A stretch of DNA of 64,000 nucleotides, taken from positions 86,065 to 150,064 of the forward strand of contig SVLM01000003.1 of assembly GCA_015067945.1 (NCBI GenBank), read 5' to 3'. Position 1 is the first letter of the stretch. The number at the start of each line of letters is the position of its first letter. The position numbers and the translations under genes were made by a program. Positions 40,227 through 48,573 of this stretch are shown here, piece after piece. Below the pieces are notes generated by a model. The model had not been told where the DNA came from. It saw only the letters and a program-made list of their open reading frames with translations, and made no database searches. The stretch is from Oscillospiraceae bacterium. GTDB taxonomy: Bacteria > Bacillota > Clostridia > Oscillospirales > Oscillospiraceae.

Positions 40227-41667
40227 TACGTTTTAGCAGAGCGTACTTGATGTCCCAAAGCTTCTGGCTCAGGTCCACATAGTAGGTATGGGGATTGTCA
40301 AACCGCTTGACTTCATCCCACAGTGTATCCACCTGAGCAAGGCAGTAGCTGCGAACCTCTTCCAGGCTGGGACACTTGTAAACCAACTCGCCCTTGACAA
40401 AGATGGGCACTTGCAGCTCCTTGGCTGTGAAATTGTAAACAGTCTTGGTTTTCCAGGTAGCTTCGGGATCGAATATCTCCATATCCTTGCTGTCGTCCAC
40501 AAGTTCATCGCTAAGGCACAGATAGTCCGCAATAGCCTTGCCGGTATCGTTTCCGAAGAAGCGGTAAAGCTTTTTAAAATGGGGATTGGTGATCTTTCCC
40601 ACATTTTCGGAAATCTTGATCTTGGGCAGAATTGTGCCGTCGTCCTGCTCCACGGCAGCCAGCTTGTAAACACCACCGAAAACCGGTTCGCTTCGTGCGG
40701 TAATCAGCCGCTCACCAACGCCGAACATATCGATCTTCGCACCCTGACGGAGCAGATCCTGAATGATATACTCATCCAGAGAGTTGGAAACGGAAATCTT
40801 ACACTCCGTCCAACCGGCTTCATCCAGCATTTGCCGGGCCTTCTGCGTCAGGTAGGCCATATCACCGGAGTCCAGACGGATACCGCACTTGGTGATGCCC
40901 TTGGGCTTTAAGACCTCGTTGAATACCCGGATGGCGTTGGGAACACCGGACTTCAGTGTGTTATAGGTATCCACCAGCAAGGTGGCATTCTCCGGATAAA
41001 TCTCGCAATAGGCCTTGAAGGCTTCATACTCCGAATCGAACATCTGCACCCAGGCATGAGCCATGGTGCCGCCGGCATAGACGCCGAAGAGCTGATCGGA
41101 GATGGTGCAGGCAGTGCCGTTGACACCGCCGATATAGGCCGCACGGGAGCCCAAAATGGCCGCATCCGCACCCTGAGCACGACGGGAACCAAATTCCAAA
41201 ACTGTTCTGCCCTGAGCCGCACGCACCACACGGTTTGCCTTGGTTGCGATCAGGCTCTGATGGTTGACAGACAGCAGCAGGAAGGTCTCGATCAGCTGTG
41301 CTTCAATGGCCGGAGCCCGGACTGTAATGATGGGTTCGTGGGGGAAAATAGGTGTTCCCTCAGGCACCGCCCAAATATCACCGGTGAACTTAAACTTCGC
41401 CAGATACTCCAAAAATTCCTCGTTGAACAGCTTTCTGCCCCGGAGATATTCGATATCCTCTGCACTGAAGTGCAGATCCTGGATATAGTTGATAATCTGC
41501 TCTAAGCCTGCAGCAATGGCAAAGCCACCGCCATCGGGACAGCGGCGGAAAAACAGGTCAAAGTAGCAAATGCGATCCTTGTACCCCTTTTCAAAATAAC
41601 CGTTACCCATGGTTAATTCATAGAAGTCACAAAGCATGGTCAGGTTCAATTTGTCTTGTACTGCCAT
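40213..41667 (-). CDS. pncB: Nicotinate phosphoribosyltransferase
   Basis: Salvages nicotinate: nicotinate + PRPP + ATP to nicotinate mononucleotide. Recognised by LCDFYELTMGNGYFEKG at the N-terminus, the EFGSRRAQGADAAILGSRA active-site block (about residues 160-178), GIRLDSGDMAYLTQKAR and the phosphate-site region GVGERLITARSEPVFGGVYKL (quoted part). The length of 484 matches the long bacterial form. An AGAGGGAT site precedes the ATG, with its own promoter at 41700-41728. The overlapping downstream membrane gene may supply the vitamin. Confidence 0.95.
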   Translation of the reverse strand: MAVQDKLNLTMLCDFYELTMGNGYFEKGYKDRICYFDLFFRRCPDGGGFAIAAGLEQIINYIQDLHFSAEDIEYLRGRKLFNEEFLEYLAKFKFTGDIWAVPEGTPIFPHEPIITVRAPAIEAQLIETFLLLSVNHQSLIATKANRVVRAAQGRTVLEFGSRRAQGADAAILGSRAAYIGGVNGTACTISDQLFGVYAGGTMAHAWVQMFDSEYEAFKAYCEIYPENATLLVDTYNTLKSGVPNAIRVFNEVLKPKGITKCGIRLDSGDMAYLTQKARQMLDEAGWTECKISVSNSLDEYIIQDLLRQGAKIDMFGVGERLITARSEPVFGGVYKLAAVEQDDGTILPKIKISENVGKITNPHFKKLYRFFGNDTGKAIADYLCLSDELVDDSKDMEIFDPEATWKTKTVYNFTAKELQVPIFVKGELVYKCPSLEEVRSYCLAQVDTLWDEVKRFDNPHTYYVDLSQKLWDIKYALLKRNGKA

Positions 41668-41699
41668 AGTTTATCCCTCTTTCTATTGAAGTTGATATT

Positions 41700-41728
41700 A
41701 TTATATTGAATACCTTGCAAAATAGCAA
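41700..41728 (-). promoter_or_regulatory. Predicted sigma-A promoter of pncB
   Basis: Minus strand TTGCTA (41723-41728), 17 bases, TATAAT (41700-41705). Confidence 0.65.
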
Positions 41729-41738
41729 CTGTTTTTTA

Positions 41739-41767
41739 TTGACGCGGAAATGGTTTTCCAGTATACT
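41739..41767 (+). promoter_or_regulatory. Predicted sigma-A promoter of the FlK-like thioesterase
   Basis: TTGACG (41739-41744), 17 bases, TATACT (41762-41767). It lies back to back with the pncB promoter. Confidence 0.65.
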
Positions 41768-41790
41768 GAAAAGAAAAAGGAGGTTATTTC

Positions 41791-42177
41791 ATGGAAATTC
41801 AAGTTGGTTTGAAGGGTGAAGCTTCCATTCTGGTGGAACGGGAGGATACTGCATCCGCAGTTTGCTCCGGTACATTGCTGGTTTACGCCACCCCTTGTAT
41901 GATCGCACTGATGGAAGGTGCTGCCTGTGAGGCACTGAACGGCTGCCTGTCTGAGGAGCAATCCTCTGTCGGCATCGAGCTGAATGTCCGTCACACTGCT
42001 GCCACTCCCGTAGGCATGGAGGTCCGTGCAGAGGCTGTCGTCACCGCCGTGGAGGGCAAGATCATCACCTTTGAGGTCAAGGCCTTTGACGAAGCCGGTG
42101 AGATCGGCTCCGGCACCCATAAGCGGGCCATTATCCACGCCCAGCGATTCCTGGACAAGACCTACGCAAAGCTGTAA
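41791..42177 (+). CDS. FlK-like hotdog-fold thioesterase
   Basis: Single-domain acyl-CoA thioesterase of the fluoroacetyl-CoA-thioesterase-like family. Typical features: VYATPCMIALMEGAACEALNG (Glu in the active-site helix), GIELNVRHTAATPVGMEV (the catalytic Thr/His region) and GSGTHKRAII near the end. The length of 128 is standard. In most bacteria this family handles ordinary short acyl-CoAs, and nothing suggests fluoroacetate here. AAAGGAGG precedes the ATG. It is a single-gene transcript with a terminator shared with the converging nucleoside kinase. Confidence 0.87.
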   Translation: MEIQVGLKGEASILVEREDTASAVCSGTLLVYATPCMIALMEGAACEALNGCLSEEQSSVGIELNVRHTAATPVGMEVRAEAVVTAVEGKIITFEVKAFDEAGEIGSGTHKRAIIHAQRFLDKTYAKL

Positions 42178-42184
42178 ATAGCAA

Positions 42185-42216
42185 CAGGGCACGTTTTGCA
42201 ACGTGCCCTGTGATTT
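42185..42216. terminator. Bidirectional terminator between thioesterase and nucleoside kinase
   Basis: Arms CAGGGCACGTT and AACGTGCCCTG, then TGATTTT. It lies at the 3' ends of two converging genes. Confidence 0.8.
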
Positions 42217-43916
42217 TATCTGTAGAAAGAATTGCCGCCGATGAACTCTCGCACCAAGCTGGTGGGCGGGATCTCGTCATCCACATCGGCTTCCTGCACG
42301 AAGTTAAGCACCTTAACAATGGCACGCACTTCATCGTAGCAGGGATTCTCCGGCTCTACCGCTGTCAGCAACGGGAAGATGTGCTTTTTCAGTACCGCCA
42401 GCTCATAGAGGGTGGAACTGTTGAAAATCACATCCGCTTTCTCCTGGAAGGGGAAAATCCATCGTTTTTCGCCCTGACGAACGGAGTCCCACATATCAAT
42501 GGTCCGCTCCACAGAAGCCCCCCGACCTTCGAAGTCACGGACGATTCGCCGCAGCAGACGCAGATAGCTGGTGGGAATCCGGTTATGGTCATCCAGGTTC
42601 AGGGGCAGCAATGCACTGACAAAGAATCGGAACACCAATTTTTCGTCCAAATCTGCAGGCAGCAACACGGGATTGAGGGCGTGGAGGCCTTCGACAATGA
42701 TAACCGTATCCTTGCTCAGCTTCATCTTGTGACCAACCCACTGCCGTTTGCCCAGCTTGAAATTGAAGATGGGAATCTCCACTTCCTCCCCTGCCAGCAA
42801 AGCAGCCAGGTGCTGACCGAACAGCTCCGTATCAATGGTATTGATATGCTCCAGATCCACCTTGCCGTCCGGACCCGGTGCGATCTTATCCCGGTCGATG
42901 TAGTAATCGTCCAGGCTCATCAAAATCGGCTTCTTGCCGTAAACCCGTAGCTGGGTGGCCAAACGGTTGGCAGAAGTGGTCTTGCCGGAAGAGCTGGGGC
43001 CTGCCAGCATAACAGCCTTCGCACCACGTTGACAAACCATATCCGCCACCTGGGAATACCGCTTCTCGTGGAGGGCCTCATTGACCCGGATCAGTTCCCG
43101 GATGCGGCCGGTGCTGACCAGCTCATTCAGATCTGCAACCGTCTCGCACTCCATCAGCTCACCCCAACGCTCGCCTTCGGAGAATACATTGAAGAAATTG
43201 GGAGATTCCCGGAAATCTGCCACCCGATCCGGATCATTGTCATCCGGATAGACGAAGATAAAGCCGCCGGGCGCGTCCAAAATATCCCAAACCTTCAGGT
43301 AGCCGGTGGAGGGCATCATCTCGCCATAGTAATAATCCGCAAAATCACCGTAAGCATAAATATCAAAATACTCAGATGTACGCCAGGACAGCAGACGGGC
43401 CTTATCCGTCTGTCCCTGAGCGGTGTAGCTGGCCATTGCCTCCTGGGTGGTCCAGCGACGGCGGATCAGCGGAATGTCCAGGCCTACGATTTTTTGCACC
43501 TGCTCCTTCAGTCGGGCTGCAGAGAAATCCTCCGCGTCGTTCACCTTCACAAACAGTCCTGATCCGATGGTAAAGTTCATTTTTGCTTTCGCATTGGGCC
43601 AAATCTGCCGCAGTGCCAGGAATAGTGCAAACTGCACCGTACGGCTGTAAGCCTCCTTTCCGGCATCATCACTGTAACGTAAAAGTTGCACAACGCCCTG
43701 TGCTGCAGCCATTGCCCGCCGTACGGAAGGCCGCTCCGGCAGATCCTCTTTTTGGCGGTAAGGTATGTAGTTTAAAGTAAAGACTTCACCCGCCAGCTTG
43801 GCAGCCAGCGGCTCTGTGGAGAGCTTGCCGGTGGTAAGGCCCATTTCCCGTAAAATATCCAGCAGGGATTGGTCCTGCTTTGCTTCCACCATTTGTCCGT
43901 CAATAATCAATTTCAT
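42216..43916 (-). CDS. Nucleoside (uridine) kinase with N-terminal TGS/threonyl-tRNA-synthetase-like domain
   Basis: Three parts: a TGS-like ubiquitin fold at residues 1-65; a region related to the second additional domain of threonyl-tRNA synthetase (about 70-230, YRQKEDLPERPSVRRA); and a uridine-kinase P-loop domain from about 290. The P-loop is LAGPSSSGKTTSANRLA, with LSLDDYYIDRD and VIIVEGLHALNP nearby. This architecture (about 560 residues) is common in Clostridia and usually annotated as nucleoside kinase or uridine kinase. Third gene of the riboswitch-led transcript, 39 bases after the YgjV-like gene. The substrate is presumably a pyrimidine nucleoside, though the riboswitch upstream makes purines worth considering. 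Confidence 0.87.
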   Translation of the reverse strand: MKLIIDGQMVEAKQDQSLLDILREMGLTTGKLSTEPLAAKLAGEVFTLNYIPYRQKEDLPERPSVRRAMAAAQGVVQLLRYSDDAGKEAYSRTVQFALFLALRQIWPNAKAKMNFTIGSGLFVKVNDAEDFSAARLKEQVQKIVGLDIPLIRRRWTTQEAMASYTAQGQTDKARLLSWRTSEYFDIYAYGDFADYYYGEMMPSTGYLKVWDILDAPGGFIFVYPDDNDPDRVADFRESPNFFNVFSEGERWGELMECETVADLNELVSTGRIRELIRVNEALHEKRYSQVADMVCQRGAKAVMLAGPSSSGKTTSANRLATQLRVYGKKPILMSLDDYYIDRDKIAPGPDGKVDLEHINTIDTELFGQHLAALLAGEEVEIPIFNFKLGKRQWVGHKMKLSKDTVIIVEGLHALNPVLLPADLDEKLVFRFFVSALLPLNLDDHNRIPTSYLRLLRRIVRDFEGRGASVERTIDMWDSVRQGEKRWIFPFQEKADVIFNSSTLYELAVLKKHIFPLLTAVEPENPCYDEVRAIVKVLNFVQEADVDDEIPPTSLVREFIGGNSFYR

Positions 43917-43955
43917 AATTTCGCTCCTTTCCGGTATTTTCCATGAATACCGCTT

Positions 43956-44186
43956 TTATTCTGTCTTGCTGCTTCGCTTCAGCCGCAGCAGCTGTACAGT
44001 ATTGATGATGATCAATCCCAAATTCAGCAGTACCACCGGCCAGGTGTTGCTCAGCACCGCATAGATCGCACTGATGACCGAACCTGTCATATTGATAATG
44101 CGTAATTTGACCACAGAGGTCATCATCATGGACAGCAGCACCAGAGCTGTGCCCAAATAACCAAACAGTTCCAAATAGATATTCAT
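43956..44186 (-). CDS. Small YgjV-like membrane protein (76 aa)
   Basis: Three hydrophobic stretches in 76 residues: LFGYLGTALVLLSMMM, IINMTGSVISAIYAVLS and VVLLNLGLIIINTVQLLRL. The pattern with a conserved-looking MTGS and a final LRLKR resembles short proteins of the YgjV/SemiSWEET-like group, small bundles that work as dimers. No substrate is known. It sits 24 bases after the rubredoxin gene and before the nucleoside kinase, with no terminator on either side, so it belongs to the riboswitch-led operon. Confidence 0.65.
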   Translation of the reverse strand: MNIYLELFGYLGTALVLLSMMMTSVVKLRIINMTGSVISAIYAVLSNTWPVVLLNLGLIIINTVQLLRLKRSSKTE

Positions 44187-44210
44187 CGTTTCTCCTAACC
44201 AGGAGTGCAG

Positions 44211-44393
44211 TTATCCTTCAACGGTACTTCCAGCAGGACGCACCGGATCAAAGGCTTCTTTGGTATATCCGCAACCGGGGCACTCGTAGTAGTCCGGCAG
44301 ATCCTGAAAGGGGGTACCCGGCACAATACCCGCTCTGGTGTCGCCGATCTTTTCATCATAAATATAGCCACATAGCTCACAAATATACTTCAT
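44211..44393 (-). CDS. Rubredoxin
   Basis: Small iron protein that carries single electrons, in anaerobes often to peroxide or superoxide reductases. The two iron-binding knuckles are clear: CELCGYIYDE (residues 5-14) and CPGCGYTKEAF (about 38-48), with the conserved GIVPGTPFQDLPDYYE between. The product is 60 residues, and a Pro/Gly-rich tail (VRPAGSTVEG) extends beyond the usual end. Start at 44393 with AGAGGAG upstream; the longer open frame overlaps the riboswitch leader. No partner oxidoreductase is adjacent. First gene after a purine-type riboswitch. Confidence 0.93.
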   Translation of the reverse strand: MKYICELCGYIYDEKIGDTRAGIVPGTPFQDLPDYYECPGCGYTKEAFDPVRPAGSTVEG

Positions 44394-44449
44394 AACTGAC
44401 ACTCCTCTATTATGTTCCTGCTGGTTGACCGATCTTCCAATAGTGCAGC

Positions 44450-44551
44450 AAAAAAGGCCGACCTCCCGGTACTTCAATCAACCGGTAGTCGACCATTTAC
44501 GGTGGTCCGTAGAAACGCTTGCCCATATTGCAAGTATATACCTTTAACAGA
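44450..44551 (-). promoter_or_regulatory. Purine (guanine-class) riboswitch with overlapping terminator
   Basis: Minus-strand RNA. P1 is GGUA/UACC. P2 is CUUGC/GCAAG with loop AAUAUGG. J2/3 is GUUUCUAC. P3 is GACCA/UGGUC with loop CCGUAAA, and J3/1 is GACUAC. The two loops and the joining strands match the purine riboswitch consensus, and the C in ACU is the guanine-type specificity base. The aptamer spans about 44484-44542. A terminator follows: arm GGUCGACUACCGGU pairs with ACCGGGAGGUCGGCC (one mismatch, one bulge), then UUUUUU at 44450-44455. The terminator uses P3', J3/1 and P1' bases, so a bound aptamer should prevent termination (an ON layout). Confidence 0.88.
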
Positions 44552-44557
44552 TACCTA

Positions 44558-44586
44558 ACTATAGCATATATGCACAAAATATGCAA
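44558..44586 (-). promoter_or_regulatory. Sigma-A promoter of the riboswitch transcript
   Basis: Minus strand TTGCAT (44581-44586), 17 bases, TATAGT (44558-44563). RNA would start near 44551, a few bases before the aptamer. Confidence 0.75.
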
Positions 44587-44609
44587 GTATTATTTTTTAT
44601 TTTTATAGC

Positions 44610-44643
44610 AAAATGCTGTCACTTTCGCAAAAGTAACAGCATT
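44610..44643 (-). terminator. Terminator-like hairpin after metA
   Basis: AAATGCTGT and ACAGCATTT outer arms with ACTTT/AAAGT inside. The following T-run is weak. Confidence 0.6.
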
Positions 44644-44650
44644 TACTGCG

Positions 44651-45583
44651 TTATTCCTCGGTTTGATTGCCGATGCTCATAATATCGTAAGGCGTAGTCT
44701 GATAGACAAAATAGTTCAGCCAGTTGGAGAACAGCAGATTTGCGTGTCCCCTCCAGCGGACGATGGGTTCCTGAGTATCATCGTCATTGGGATAGTAGTT
44801 TTCCGGTACCCGGATGGGTAATCCCTGATTCTTATCCCGCAGGTACTCTGCTTCCAACGTCAGCGGATCATACTCGGAATGGCCGGTGACAAAGATGTGC
44901 CTGCCGCCCTTGTTCATAATGGCATATACTCCGGCTTCTTCGGAGGATGCGATGATCTTCAGCTCGGGAACGGCCTCGATATCCGCACGGGAAACGGTGG
45001 TATGCCGGGAATGGGGTGCCCAGAACTCATCGTCAAAGCCCCGGAGCAGAATCGCACGCTTGTAATCCCGGGTGTGGCGGTAAACGCCAAAGAGCTTTTC
45101 CGGCAGTTTCTGCTTTTGGATGCCGTAGTGGTAGTACAGACCGGCCTGAGCACCCCAGCAGATGTGGAAAGTGGAATGGACATGGGTCTTGCTCCACTCC
45201 ATGATCCGGCACAGCTCCTCCCAGTAATTCACATCCTCAAATTCCATCAGCTCCACCGGAGCTCCGGTAATCACCATGCCGTCGAATTTTCGATCCTTCA
45301 GCTCATCAAAGCTTTTGTAGAAGGACAGCATATGCTCCTGGGAAACATTTTTCGGCTTATGGGATGTGGTGTGCATCAGGGAGAGGTTGACCTGCAGCGG
45401 TGTATTGCCCAGCAGACGGGACAGCTGGGTCTCCGTAGCGATCTTGGTGGGCATCAGGTTCAGCAGAACGATCTCCAAAGGACGGATATCCTGACTGATA
45501 GCCCGGTTCTGGGGCATGACGAAAATATTTTCCTGCTGCAACGCTGCGGCTGCAGGCAAATCGTTGGGAATACGAATCGGCAT
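44651..45583 (-). CDS. metA: Homoserine O-acyltransferase (MetA)
   Basis: Acylates homoserine, the first committed step of methionine synthesis. The class I glutamine-amidotransferase-like fold is shown by [37 protein letters not shown], and the catalytic Cys in [16 protein letters not shown]. His in [20 protein letters not shown] (20 residues) and the Glu there complete the triad. The length of 310 is normal. Whether it uses succinyl- or acetyl-CoA cannot be settled by eye; many Clostridia MetA proteins use acetyl-CoA. AAAGGGGG precedes the ATG. No SAM riboswitch or T-box is seen upstream. Confidence 0.93.
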   Translation of the reverse strand: MPIRIPNDLPAAAALQQENIFVMPQNRAISQDIRPLEIVLLNLMPTKIATETQLSRLLGNTPLQVNLSLMHTTSHKPKNVSQEHMLSFYKSFDELKDRKFDGMVITGAPVELMEFEDVNYWEELCRIMEWSKTHVHSTFHICWGAQAGLYYHYGIQKQKLPEKLFGVYRHTRDYKRAILLRGFDDEFWAPHSRHTTVSRADIEAVPELKIIASSEEAGVYAIMNKGGRHIFVTGHSEYDPLTLEAEYLRDKNQGLPIRVPENYYPNDDDTQEPIVRWRGHANLLFSNWLNYFVYQTTPYDIMSIGNQTEE

Positions 45584-45618
45584 AACGATGCCCCCTTTCG
45601 GTAAAATTTGGGTCTATT

Positions 45619-46605
45619 TTACCCTATGGCGTCCATTTTGTCAATCTTCGTCCCGGGATAATAATGGCTTAATATCTGTAAGAATGTGCTGCCGGTGACC
45701 GCCATCGCATCCGCCCCATACTGACTCATACCAACCCTGTGCCCTTTCCCCAGTGTGGTGACCTGAATATTGCCATCCACCACCGTCATGGTAAACGCCG
45801 TGGAATTCAGTCCCAGCAGCTGCCGCAGCCGCACGCCGGTATAGCTGATACCGGCAACCACCATAGTCGCCACGCCGCCCCCTGCCGTGTAGGTGACCAC
45901 ACCCAACCAATCCTTGGGATGGCCGGTAAGATTTCGTCCCAACGCCCGTGCAAACTCCCCCTGGGTAAAGCTGACTGTCTTGCTGTAGGGCAAGGCCCGC
46001 TCCTCACCGGGGCTGTCCACCGCCTGCAAATACGGAATATCCGTCCCCCAAACCGCCGCGGCATCCTCCGTTCTGCCGCCGGAGCAGGAGAAATAGGTAG
46101 CCTCCGCCAGCTGTCCGTTATAGGTCAGGACTTGTCCGGCGGTTTCCTCCACCGCCACGGTAATTTTCAAAACATCCGCCAGTGTACCCCAGCTGTTTTG
46201 ATAGGCCTCCGGGGAAATATAGGCCTGACAGCAGCCGGAATCGGTACAAACCGCACCCTCGGGGTGACGAACACCCTCCGCTCCCCGCTTCAAGGCATAT
46301 GTACGTGCAACCACCGCTTGGGCCTTCAGTGCCTCTTTCTCAAAGGATGCCGGCATTTCCGCCAGCACCACACCAACAAGATACGCCTCCAGCTCCATGA
46401 ATACCACCTGAGCATCCGGCATCAAAACCGGAATCCGATACGGTTCCGGTTCGGCAGGCTGGTTTGCCTGCTCTGATGTTTCCGGTAACTGTATCTGAAC
46501 CTGAGGCAGCGGTTCCATGGTATTCGCACCCAGCCGTGCTGCCAGCCCCGGCAATATCAGCCCCAGGATAAATGCTGCTAAAATCTGCTGCCATTGCTTG
46601 CCCAT
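45619..46605 (-). CDS. spoIID: Stage II sporulation protein D (SpoIID/LytB domain)
   Basis: Peptidoglycan lytic transglycosylase that acts with SpoIIM and SpoIIP during forespore engulfment. An N-terminal membrane anchor (ILAAFILGLILPGLAARLG) is followed by a Pro-rich linker and the SpoIID domain. The catalytic Glu is in AEMPASFEKEALKAQAVVAR, with GAVCTDSGCCQAY (metal-linked Cys), SGGRTEDAAAVWGTDIPYL, and GHRVGMSQYGADAM near the end. The length of 328 is typical. Start at 46605 preferred over 46611 because of spacing from the G-rich site. A GATACAAT in its upstream region resembles a sigma-E -10 but has no good -35. Confidence 0.93.
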   Translation of the reverse strand: MGKQWQQILAAFILGLILPGLAARLGANTMEPLPQVQIQLPETSEQANQPAEPEPYRIPVLMPDAQVVFMELEAYLVGVVLAEMPASFEKEALKAQAVVARTYALKRGAEGVRHPEGAVCTDSGCCQAYISPEAYQNSWGTLADVLKITVAVEETAGQVLTYNGQLAEATYFSCSGGRTEDAAAVWGTDIPYLQAVDSPGEERALPYSKTVSFTQGEFARALGRNLTGHPKDWLGVVTYTAGGGVATMVVAGISYTGVRLRQLLGLNSTAFTMTVVDGNIQVTTLGKGHRVGMSQYGADAMAVTGSTFLQILSHYYPGTKIDKMDAIG

Positions 46606-46692
46606 ACGCATCCCCCCGGATTCATTGTATCAGCTGCAGATTTTGGATTTTGCCGGATTCCGGCGAAATCCTTTCCAAATTTATCCCAGTCC

Positions 46693-46721
46693 TTGACATC
46701 GTCCCCGGTGGCAGGTATAAT
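46693..46721 (+). promoter_or_regulatory. Perfect sigma-A promoter of the LRR gene
   Basis: TTGACA (46693-46698), 17 bases, TATAAT (46716-46721). Confidence 0.8.
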
Positions 46722-46753
46722 TTATGGTAGATTTACTCGAAAGGTCACGAAAT

Positions 46754-48469
46754 ATGAAACGATCGATGAAGCGTATTTTACCGATACTTTTGGTTTTGGC
46801 GATCCTCTTCAGCATCGGCTGGTATCTGCTGGTCTATGACCGGGGTTTCACCCAGGATATTCTGATGGGAAGTGCCAGGTTTTTCGAAAAAAACGGCCAG
46901 CATGCCATTGCGGCCTGGTTCTACGATCAGGCATACCGGCAATCCAACAACGATGCTCAGGTTGCTATAGAGCTGGCGGAACAGTTCAAAAAAGAGGGTA
47001 ACTTCACCAAGGCCGAATACACCCTTTCCAATGCCATTGCCGACGGCGGCAGTGTGGAGCTGTATATTGCTTTGTGCAAGACCTATGTGGAGCAGGACAA
47101 GCTGCTGGACGCGGTGCGGATGCTGGACAAGGTTGCCGATCCCAAGATCAAGGAGCAGCTGGATGCCCTGCGTCCCGGGATTCCTACCCCCAATCCTGCA
47201 CCGGGCTACTACAGCCAGTACATCAGCGTGTCCATCGAATGTCCCACCGGCACCCTGTATACCACAACGGACAGCCAGTACCCCTCTATCCATGACGATC
47301 CCTATACCCAAAGCATCCAGCTGGTAGGCGGAGAAAATACCATCTATGCGCTTGCTGTGGGTGACAACGGCCTGGTCAGCGAACTGGCGGTGCTGGGCTA
47401 TGTGGTCGGCGGTGTCATTGAAGACATCACCCTCACCGACCCTGCCATCGACAGTGCGGTACGGCAGCTGCTGAACAAGGGTGCGGACGTGGTGCTGTCC
47501 TCTGTGGATCTTTGGACCATCACTTCCCTGACCATGCCTGCCGAGGCTGTGGACTATACTGATCTGCAGTATCTGCCCTATTTGGAGAGCCTGACCATTG
47601 ACAAGGGCAATTTCGCCAACCTGAACGGACTGGCCTCTCTTTCCTATCTGCGTAAACTGACCATCAGCAACTGCGTACTGACCTCTGCTGACCTGGCGGT
47701 GATCGCATCATTGCCCAATTTGCGGGAATTGACTTTGGATAACTGCAGTCTTTCCAGCCTTACAAATCTTTCTGCCGCTCAAAACCTGACCTTCCTGAAC
47801 CTGAACAACAATGTCATTCGGGATTTGAGCGTCATTGCCACCATGTCCAAGCTGGAGGCTCTCAGCTTGAGCCACAACGCACTGACCGATCTGAGTCAGC
47901 TTTCTGTTCTGACCAATCTGAAAGAGCTGGATGTCTCCTATAATTCTCTGACTTCCATTGCTCCGCTGGCCAGCTGCACCAACCTGTGGGCCATAGATAT
48001 TTCCTATAACAAAATTGCATCTCTGGACGGTATTGAAAGCCTGAAGAATCTGTCCGTGCTGAAAGCAGACAACAACGATTTGACCGATATCAGCCTGCTT
48101 GCCGCCAACACCTTGCTGACAAAGCTGGATCTTTCCCACAATGCTCTGACAAGCATCGCTCCCCTTTCCGCATTGAACAGTCTGGAAACCCTGCTGTTTG
48201 ACTATAACGAGATCACCCAGCTGCCACAATGGGACAAAAACTGCAGCTTGATCATCATCCAGGGTTCTCATAACCAGATCTCCTCCATCGAACCCCTGAG
48301 CGGTCTTCGTAATCTGAACTATGTGGTTCTGGAATACAACAGCCTGACCAATGTGGATGCCCTTGCCAACTGCCACAACCTGATTCAGGTGAACATCTTT
48401 GGCAACAAGGTCAAGGATGTTTCCAAACTGACCGATCAGAGCATCATCGTCAATTACTCCCCCGTATAA
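46754..48469 (+). CDS. Membrane-anchored protein with helical repeats, chitobiase-like domain and internalin-type LRRs
   Basis: Order of parts in 571 residues: a basic N-terminus and one membrane helix (ILPILLVLAILFSIGWYLLV); a TPR-like helical stretch (about 40-135, AIAAWFYDQAYRQS); a short domain like the C-terminal beta-sandwich of chitobiases (about 150-215, with SIECPTGTLYTTTDSQYP); then twelve or so internalin/SDS22-type leucine-rich repeats (about 240-560, such as LKELDVSYNSLTSIAPLAS). All repeat parts should be outside the cell. The role is probably binding a protein or glycan. The start at 46754 has AAAGG upstream; an earlier frame start at 46724 is less likely. Confidence 0.82.
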   Translation: MKRSMKRILPILLVLAILFSIGWYLLVYDRGFTQDILMGSARFFEKNGQHAIAAWFYDQAYRQSNNDAQVAIELAEQFKKEGNFTKAEYTLSNAIADGGSVELYIALCKTYVEQDKLLDAVRMLDKVADPKIKEQLDALRPGIPTPNPAPGYYSQYISVSIECPTGTLYTTTDSQYPSIHDDPYTQSIQLVGGENTIYALAVGDNGLVSELAVLGYVVGGVIEDITLTDPAIDSAVRQLLNKGADVVLSSVDLWTITSLTMPAEAVDYTDLQYLPYLESLTIDKGNFANLNGLASLSYLRKLTISNCVLTSADLAVIASLPNLRELTLDNCSLSSLTNLSAAQNLTFLNLNNNVIRDLSVIATMSKLEALSLSHNALTDLSQLSVLTNLKELDVSYNSLTSIAPLASCTNLWAIDISYNKIASLDGIESLKNLSVLKADNNDLTDISLLAANTLLTKLDLSHNALTSIAPLSALNSLETLLFDYNEITQLPQWDKNCSLIIIQGSHNQISSIEPLSGLRNLNYVVLEYNSLTNVDALANCHNLIQVNIFGNKVKDVSKLTDQSIIVNYSPV

Positions 48470-48472
48470 CCG

Positions 48473-48508
48473 TTCAGCCCATCCAATGCGGATGGGCTGA
48501 AATTTTTC
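48473..48508 (+). terminator. Terminator of the LRR gene
   Basis: TTCAGCCCATCC and GGATGGGCTGAA arms, then ATTTTT. It ends two bases before the next promoter. Confidence 0.85.
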
Positions 48509-48509
48509 C

Positions 48510-48559
48510 TTGACATACCTAGATCATCGATGTATTATATACATAGATAATCTAGGTAT
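48510..48559 (+). promoter_or_regulatory. PadR operon promoter with two nested palindromes
   Basis: TTGACA (48510-48515), 17 bases, TATTAT (48533-48538). ATACCTAGAT (48515-48524) and ATCTAGGTAT (48550-48559) form a perfect 10-bp inverted repeat around the -10. Inside it, ATGT-7-ACAT (48530-48544) resembles PadR-family operators. Autoregulation by the downstream PadR protein is likely. Confidence 0.7.
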
Positions 48560-48573
48560 AGGAGGTATATCCC

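Noticed and set aside
41791..42177. Fluoroacetate resistance role for the FlK-like thioesterase
   Set aside because: The family is broad, and no fluorinated-compound genes or specific residues support it.
45584..45618. Search for a SAM riboswitch or T-box before metA
   Set aside because: Only 35 bases separate metA from spoIID and no conserved element is present.
45600..45623. 8-bp inverted repeat GGTAAAAT/ATTTTACC between spoIID and metA
   Set aside because: No T run follows on the minus strand, and it overlaps the spoIID stop. Neither terminator nor operator status can be supported.
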